Source of the DNA: an uncultured Arthrobacter sp.
GTDB taxonomy: Bacteria; Actinomycetota; Actinomycetes; Actinomycetales; Micrococcaceae
Direction: 5' to 3'
Length of the DNA stretch: 42,421 nt
Assembly (NCBI RefSeq): GCF_902805515.1
Contig: NZ_CADCTE010000087.1
Span: forward strand, 1 to 42,421
A program made the translations under genes and the position numbers. The notes beneath the pieces were generated by a model. It was not told where the DNA came from, did not search any database, and saw only the letters and a program-made list of their open reading frames with translations. This document shows positions 39,381-42,421 of this stretch, piece by piece. Positions within the stretch are counted from its first letter, which is position 1; the number at the start of each line of letters is the position of its first letter.

Positions 39381-39938
39381 ATGGCACAGCAGCGTTCCAG
39401 ACCTTCATCCGGCTACTGGTACGCCCCGGAGCCGGACCGGGAGCGGGGCTTGAATGTCCTCAACGCTCTCAGGGACTACCGCAGCGCGGAGACAGCGATG
39501 CGGCGGCGGACCCGGGAGTCCATGGGGATGAATGAAACCGACATGCTCGCCGTCCGGTTCCTCCTTCAGGCCGAGCAGGCCGGTGAGCGGATCGGCCCGA
39601 AGGACCTCGGAACAAAGCTTGGCATTTCCTCCGCCTCGACAACCACCCTCATCGACCGGCTCGTCGCCAGCGGGCACGCCCGCCGTGAGGACCACCCCAC
39701 CGACCGCAGGGCCCTGGTGATCCGGCCGACGACGGGCTCCGACGCCGAAGTCCGAGCCACCCTGGGCGGAATGCACGCCCGCATGATGGCGGTGGCCGCC
39801 TCACTGAGTGACGGTGATGCCCGCGCGGTCATCGATTTCCTCACCAGGATGCGCGAGGTCCTCGATCAGGACGAGCACCAAATCCCTCCGGCCGGGACCA
39901 GTTCGGGCGCCGCGGAGGGCACCGGCCCCTCGGTCTGA
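39381..39938 (+). CDS. MarR-family transcription regulator
   Basis: A 185-residue winged-helix regulator. After a polar N-terminus comes ALRDYRSAETAMRRRTRESM, MNETDMLAVRFLLQAEQAG, the recognition region LGTKLGISSASTTTLIDRLV and the wing RREDHPTDRRALVIRPT. The DHPTDRR wing is standard for MarR. No reactive N-terminal cysteine is seen, unlike the OhrR-type protein at 3.7 kb, so it probably senses a small ligand. The C-terminus beyond the dimer helices is Pro/Gly-rich. Its target is unknown; the nearest candidate is the small membrane gene downstream. ATG 39381 has TAGCAT six bases upstream. Confidence 0.87.
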   Translation: MAQQRSRPSSGYWYAPEPDRERGLNVLNALRDYRSAETAMRRRTRESMGMNETDMLAVRFLLQAEQAGERIGPKDLGTKLGISSASTTTLIDRLVASGHARREDHPTDRRALVIRPTTGSDAEVRATLGGMHARMMAVAASLSDGDARAVIDFLTRMREVLDQDEHQIPPAGTSSGAAEGTGPSV

Positions 39939-40087
39939 CCCGCCGCTGCACCGGAATCGGGCCCTGTCGCCGTCCGGCGCTGTGCCCGAAGCTAACAGCC
40001 GGCCGGGCCGGCGGAGCGCGTAGGCTTAATGAGGAGCCCGGCCGCTCCTCCCGGGGCGGGCGGCCGAATTCATCAGCAAGGGGGCAT

Positions 40088-40354
40088 ATGGAATCCGAGA
40101 CGACCTACGACGTCGAACCGGGCGAAGGTTTCTACACCTGGCCCCGGCCGCTGCCGCCGTCGACGCTGCGGGTCCTCAAGAAGGGGTTGCTGCTGGTCGC
40201 CGCCCTGCTCACCGTCCATCAGTTCATCCCGGCAGGCAGCGCCGGCTCCCTGGTCAGCGAGGTCTTCACGATCGCACTCGTGATGTCCTGGCTGGCTCCA
40301 CTGGGCCGGATGTACACCCGGCTGGCAGGTCGCCGCGGCGACCGTTCCGGTTAA
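40088..40354 (+). CDS. Small membrane protein of unknown function
   Basis: An 88-residue protein I do not recognise. A polar, aromatic N-terminus (YDVEPGEGFYTWPRPLPP) precedes two hydrophobic segments (LLLVAALLTVHQFIPAG and VSEVFTIALVMSWLAPLG) and a short basic tail. ATG 40088 has AAGGGGG at a normal distance, which supports it as a real gene. A TAGGCT box at 40021-40026 could be its -10 with a leader of about 55 bases. It converges with the XRE gene. Confidence 0.65.
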   Translation: MESETTYDVEPGEGFYTWPRPLPPSTLRVLKKGLLLVAALLTVHQFIPAGSAGSLVSEVFTIALVMSWLAPLGRMYTRLAGRRGDRSG

Positions 40355-40408
40355 TCGGGAGAGTGCACCGCGTGCACTTGCCGGCATGGCCCGCGTCCCG
40401 GGACCGGC

Positions 40409-40636
40409 TCAGCCGGGATCGGCCACCACCAGCAAATCCCCCACCTGGCAGTCAAGGGCCTCGCACACCGCGGCCAGGGTCGAAAAACGGATTGCTCGAG
40501 CCCTGTCGTTCTTGAGGATCGAGAGGTTGACCAGGCTTACTCCGACCCGGCGGCTGAGCTCGGTCAGGGTCATCCCCCTGGCCTCGAGCAGTTCATCGAG
40601 GCGGCAATGGATGCGTTCCTCGGACTCGGCGGGCAT
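40409..40636 (-). CDS. Small XRE/Cro-type helix-turn-helix regulator
   Basis: A 75-residue protein that is essentially one helix-turn-helix domain: LDELLEARGMTLTELSRRVG, then SLVNLSILKNDRARAIRFSTLAAV and EALDCQVGDLLV. This is the YozG-like small Cro type. Its ATG overlaps the last base of the membrane gene's stop codon (TGATG), so the two are translationally coupled. Such regulators are commonly paired with DUF2975 membrane proteins, as here. Autoregulation through the TATCGA/TCGATA repeats upstream of the pair is likely. Confidence 0.9.
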   Translation of the reverse strand: MPAESEERIHCRLDELLEARGMTLTELSRRVGVSLVNLSILKNDRARAIRFSTLAAVCEALDCQVGDLLVVADPG

Positions 40637-41283
40637 CAGACCAGCCCGACGACGTCGTCCTGGAGCCGCCGGCCGCGGTGCACGATGGCCGCGAAGAGCG
40701 CCATCACCAGCCCGATGACCACCGGGGTGGGGCTGAACTCAAGGAAGAAGACGGTCCGGCTGTCCGCCCCGGGGAACAACCCCGAATACCCCACAAGCCG
40801 GTCCCTCCCGGCGGAGCCGAGCGCCTGGGCCAGCGTGCCGGCGACCGCCACGAGGATGCCCACCACGCCGATGGCCCCTTCTGCACCCCGCGTGAAGGTC
40901 CGTTCCGCCGCGATCCGCCGGCACAGGACCCACACCAGCACGCACACGGCCACCACGATCAGGGCCTGGAGCCCGGCCGAGACGGCGAGCAGCAGCCCCT
41001 CGGTGGCGGGCACCGACTCGAAGGCCACCTCGACACTGCTGTAGCGTGCCCCCCGCACTTCCTCAACGACGCCGTCGACGCTGGGGGCGGCAACATTCCG
41101 GAGGGGAAGGTCAAGGGTCACCGGCCCACGGAGGAGGGCGCGGATCTCCGAAACGGCGAGGGCCGTGGCCACCACCGCGACAACGGCCGCCACGACCATC
41201 AGGAACACTGCCTCGGCGCGGGACATGACCGGCGCAGAAGCCCGCTTCAGCCTGGATGGAGATCTTCCGCTTTTGGGTCCCAT
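40636..41283 (-). CDS. DUF2975-like four-helix membrane protein
   Basis: A 215-residue protein with four predicted membrane segments (near residues 25-47, 97-121, 134-153 and 180-203) and an outside loop containing LDLPLRNVAAPSVDGVVEE. A basic N-terminus of 20 residues faces the cytoplasm. Size, topology and coupling to a YozG-like XRE protein match the DUF2975 family, whose role is not established. It may hold or signal to the regulator. ATG 41283 follows AAAGGAC. The pair resembles two-gene membrane-regulator modules found in many Gram-positives. Confidence 0.75.
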   Translation of the reverse strand: MGPKSGRSPSRLKRASAPVMSRAEAVFLMVVAAVVAVVATALAVSEIRALLRGPVTLDLPLRNVAAPSVDGVVEEVRGARYSSVEVAFESVPATEGLLLAVSAGLQALIVVAVCVLVWVLCRRIAAERTFTRGAEGAIGVVGILVAVAGTLAQALGSAGRDRLVGYSGLFPGADSRTVFFLEFSPTPVVIGLVMALFAAIVHRGRRLQDDVVGLV

Positions 41284-41295
41284 AGCGTCGTCCTT

Positions 41296-41333
41296 TATCG
41301 AGAATCGTTGTTAATGTTTTTCGATAACGTATC
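41296..41333. promoter_or_regulatory. Operator/promoter region of the DUF2975-XRE pair
   Basis: TATCGA (41296-41301) and TCGATA (41321-41326) are inverted repeats 25 bases apart in an AT-rich stretch, and GATAACGTATC (41323-41333) adds a second GATA/TATC palindrome. The pattern fits a Cro-type dimer site over the promoter of the two-gene unit. Confidence 0.5.
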
Positions 41334-41385
41334 TCCACCCGCCGGGGTGGTCAAGAGCGGCGCTCCCGAACCGGCCCCGCTTCGG

Positions 41386-41829
41386 TCAGGGCTTGGCCAG
41401 GTACTCGTTGCGGACATCGATGAGCTTTTGAAGGTAGGCGGCAAGGAAGATCCGCTCGACCGCGCGCCCGAGGAGGCCGAGCGGCGCCGAGAACTCGATG
41501 CGGTCGATCATCACGGATCCGCCGTTTTCCCCGCGGAATTCGTGCTCGTGGCGGAAGCTGCGGAACGGTCCCCGGACCTGTTCGTCAACGAACCGGTGGG
41601 GCGGCTCCATCTCGGTGATGCGGCTGGTCATGGAAATGGGGAGGCCGAAGTGCCACGCCCGCCAGGTCACCTGCTCGCCAAGGGAGATCGTCCCGGAGGT
41701 CACCCCTGCCACCGCCCGCTCCCGGGAGTGCGCCATCGATTCCCGGTGGGCGTCGATGCTGCGGGACCGTTCAAACAGCTCCGGCACGGGCAGCGGGGAG
41801 CGGGTGGTGCGCTCGAAGTAGACGCTCAT
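41386..41829 (-). CDS. SRPBCC-family (START-like) protein
   Basis: A 147-residue single-domain protein of the ligand-binding SRPBCC/polyketide cyclase-like fold. It starts SVYFERTTRSPLPVPELFER, as in this family's first strand and helix, then LGEQVTWRAWHFGLPISMTS, PHRFVDEQVRGPFRSFRHEH with an alternating strand pattern, and the long C-terminal helix LLGRAVERIFLAAYLQKLID. It probably binds a hydrophobic ligand in the cytoplasm; function unknown. ATG 41829 has AATACT six bases upstream, a weak leaderless signal, and GGGGA next to it. It is divergent from the secreted protein. Confidence 0.82.
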   Translation of the reverse strand: MSVYFERTTRSPLPVPELFERSRSIDAHRESMAHSRERAVAGVTSGTISLGEQVTWRAWHFGLPISMTSRITEMEPPHRFVDEQVRGPFRSFRHEHEFRGENGGSVMIDRIEFSAPLGLLGRAVERIFLAAYLQKLIDVRNEYLAKP

Positions 41830-42048
41830 TCCCCGAGTATTGCATTCCATCCCGGCGCACCCTGGCGCACCCCGCGCCGGGATCCCCGACGGGTGACGAC
41901 CGGTAGCGGCACGAGCAGCATCCCGGGTGCCACCACCCAGACGAAATGGCAAGGGCCCTCCAACAGCGAATACTTGGTGCGTTCCCTTGATCCTCCGGAT
42001 AAGGTAAGGTCCGCAGGGCGGAGGCCCCTGCAGTCTGGGGAATATTCG

Positions 42049-42421
42049 GTGCGTAAGGCTGAGAGCTGGCTTAAATCGGCGGCGGGAGCGGTGGCGCTGA
42101 GCACGGTGATCCTCCTGGGATCACCTGGTGTGAGCGCGTACGCCGTCCAGGTGACTGCGGAAAAGGACGGACACGTCCCGCCCGGGCAGCAGAAGGGCCA
42201 GCAGGAGCCCCCGCCGGGTGAGCCGGAGCGGCCCACCGACCCAGGGCCGTCGGAGCCCAAGCCCCAACCGACCACGGCCCCTCCGCCCACCGTCCCGGTG
42301 GAACCGACGACTCCACCGCCGCCGGAAGTCCCCACGCCGGAGCCGACGCCCGAACCGACCCCCGAGCCGACGCCCGAACCGACGACGGAAGCGCCGCCCG
42401 CGCCCGCCCCGGTGGCCCCCC
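42049..42421 (+). CDS. Secreted Pro/Glu/Thr-rich protein, N-terminal part
   Basis: The frame opens at GTG 42049 (GGGGA seven bases upstream) and runs off the right edge after 124 codons without a stop. Residues 1-31 are a signal peptide (basic RKAESWLK, hydrophobic core LSTVILLGSPGV, cut near SAYA/VQ). The rest is unstructured: EKDGHVPPGQQKGQQEPPPG, then PTTAPPPTVPVEPTTPPPP and a run of PEPT repeats. Such linkers carry wall-spanning or surface domains in Gram-positives. The functional domain lies outside the window, so no function is assigned. The 219-base gap to the divergent SRPBCC gene holds no other gene. Confidence 0.75.
   Translation, partial: MRKAESWLKSAAGAVALSTVILLGSPGVSAYAVQVTAEKDGHVPPGQQKGQQEPPPGEPERPTDPGPSEPKPQPTTAPPPTVPVEPTTPPPPEVPTPEPTPEPTPEPTPEPTTEAPPAPAPVAP

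Noticed and set aside
41826-42335. A 169-codon minus-strand frame rich in Gly at the right edge
   Set aside because: It is the antisense of the Pro-rich secreted protein and of the divergent promoter gap.
1-42421. tRNA, rRNA, insertion sequences or integration sites
   Set aside because: No cloverleaf-like sequence, transposase motif or flanking target duplication was recognised by eye; a dedicated search would be needed to exclude small RNAs.

Overview
The window is GC-rich (roughly 70%), densely coded chromosomal DNA from an actinobacterium, most likely a member of the Micrococcales and probably Arthrobacter-like (Micrococcaceae). The evidence is the strong G/C preference at third codon positions, a DUF4193 protein, sugar ABC systems without their own ATPase, LacI-type control of small catabolic operons, and many genes whose only start signal is a TAnnnT -10 box six or seven bases before the start codon (leaderless mRNAs). 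I see no rRNA, tRNA, insertion sequence, prophage or CRISPR array.

Layout. 1-4.2 kb: the N-terminal part of a spore-photoproduct-lyase-like radical SAM protein, a uracil-DNA-glycosylase-like protein, a CGNR zinc-finger regulator, an FAD disulfide oxidoreductase and a divergent OhrR-type MarR regulator. 4.2-11.1 kb: a tightly overlapping six-gene sugar-acid operon (enolase-superfamily dehydratase/cycloisomerase, hydroxyacid dehydrogenase, zinc dehydrogenase, KduD-like SDR, KDPG-type aldolase, KDG-type kinase) with a divergent LacI regulator and a perfect palindromic operator. 11.1-16 kb: a DHFR-fold protein, a secreted GH26-like hydrolase behind what looks like a class I cyclic-di-GMP (GEMM-I) riboswitch, and a divergent two-component system. 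16.1-25.4 kb: a galactoside locus with a GH36 alpha-galactosidase, an unusual array of palindromic repeats, a LacI regulator, and an operon of GH42 beta-galactosidase, two ABC permeases and a solute-binding lipoprotein, closed by a strong terminator. 25.5-31.2 kb: a Tat-exported hydrolase, acylphosphatase, a TrxR-like flavoprotein, MalQ and an APC permease. 31.2-42.4 kb: a giant xxxLxxG heptad-repeat membrane protein, a hotdog thioesterase, a PNPOx-family oxidase, a PAP2 phosphatase coupled to AlkB, a GNAT protein, an alpha-hydroxyacid oxidase, small membrane proteins, DUF4193, MarR, an XRE/DUF2975 pair, an SRPBCC protein and the start of a secreted Pro/Glu/Thr-rich protein.

How the genes work together. 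The 4-10 kb operon can be read as a complete route from a sugar acid (or anhydro-sugar acid) to pyruvate and glyceraldehyde-3-phosphate, with the two dehydrogenases possibly inverting C5 of a 2-keto-3-deoxy intermediate before phosphorylation and cleavage. The 16-25 kb region takes up and hydrolyses alpha- and beta-galactosides under a LacI repressor whose paired operators overlap a near-consensus promoter. The secreted GH26-like enzyme appears to be under second-messenger control at the RNA level. These points combine visible motifs with family knowledge; substrates are inferred.
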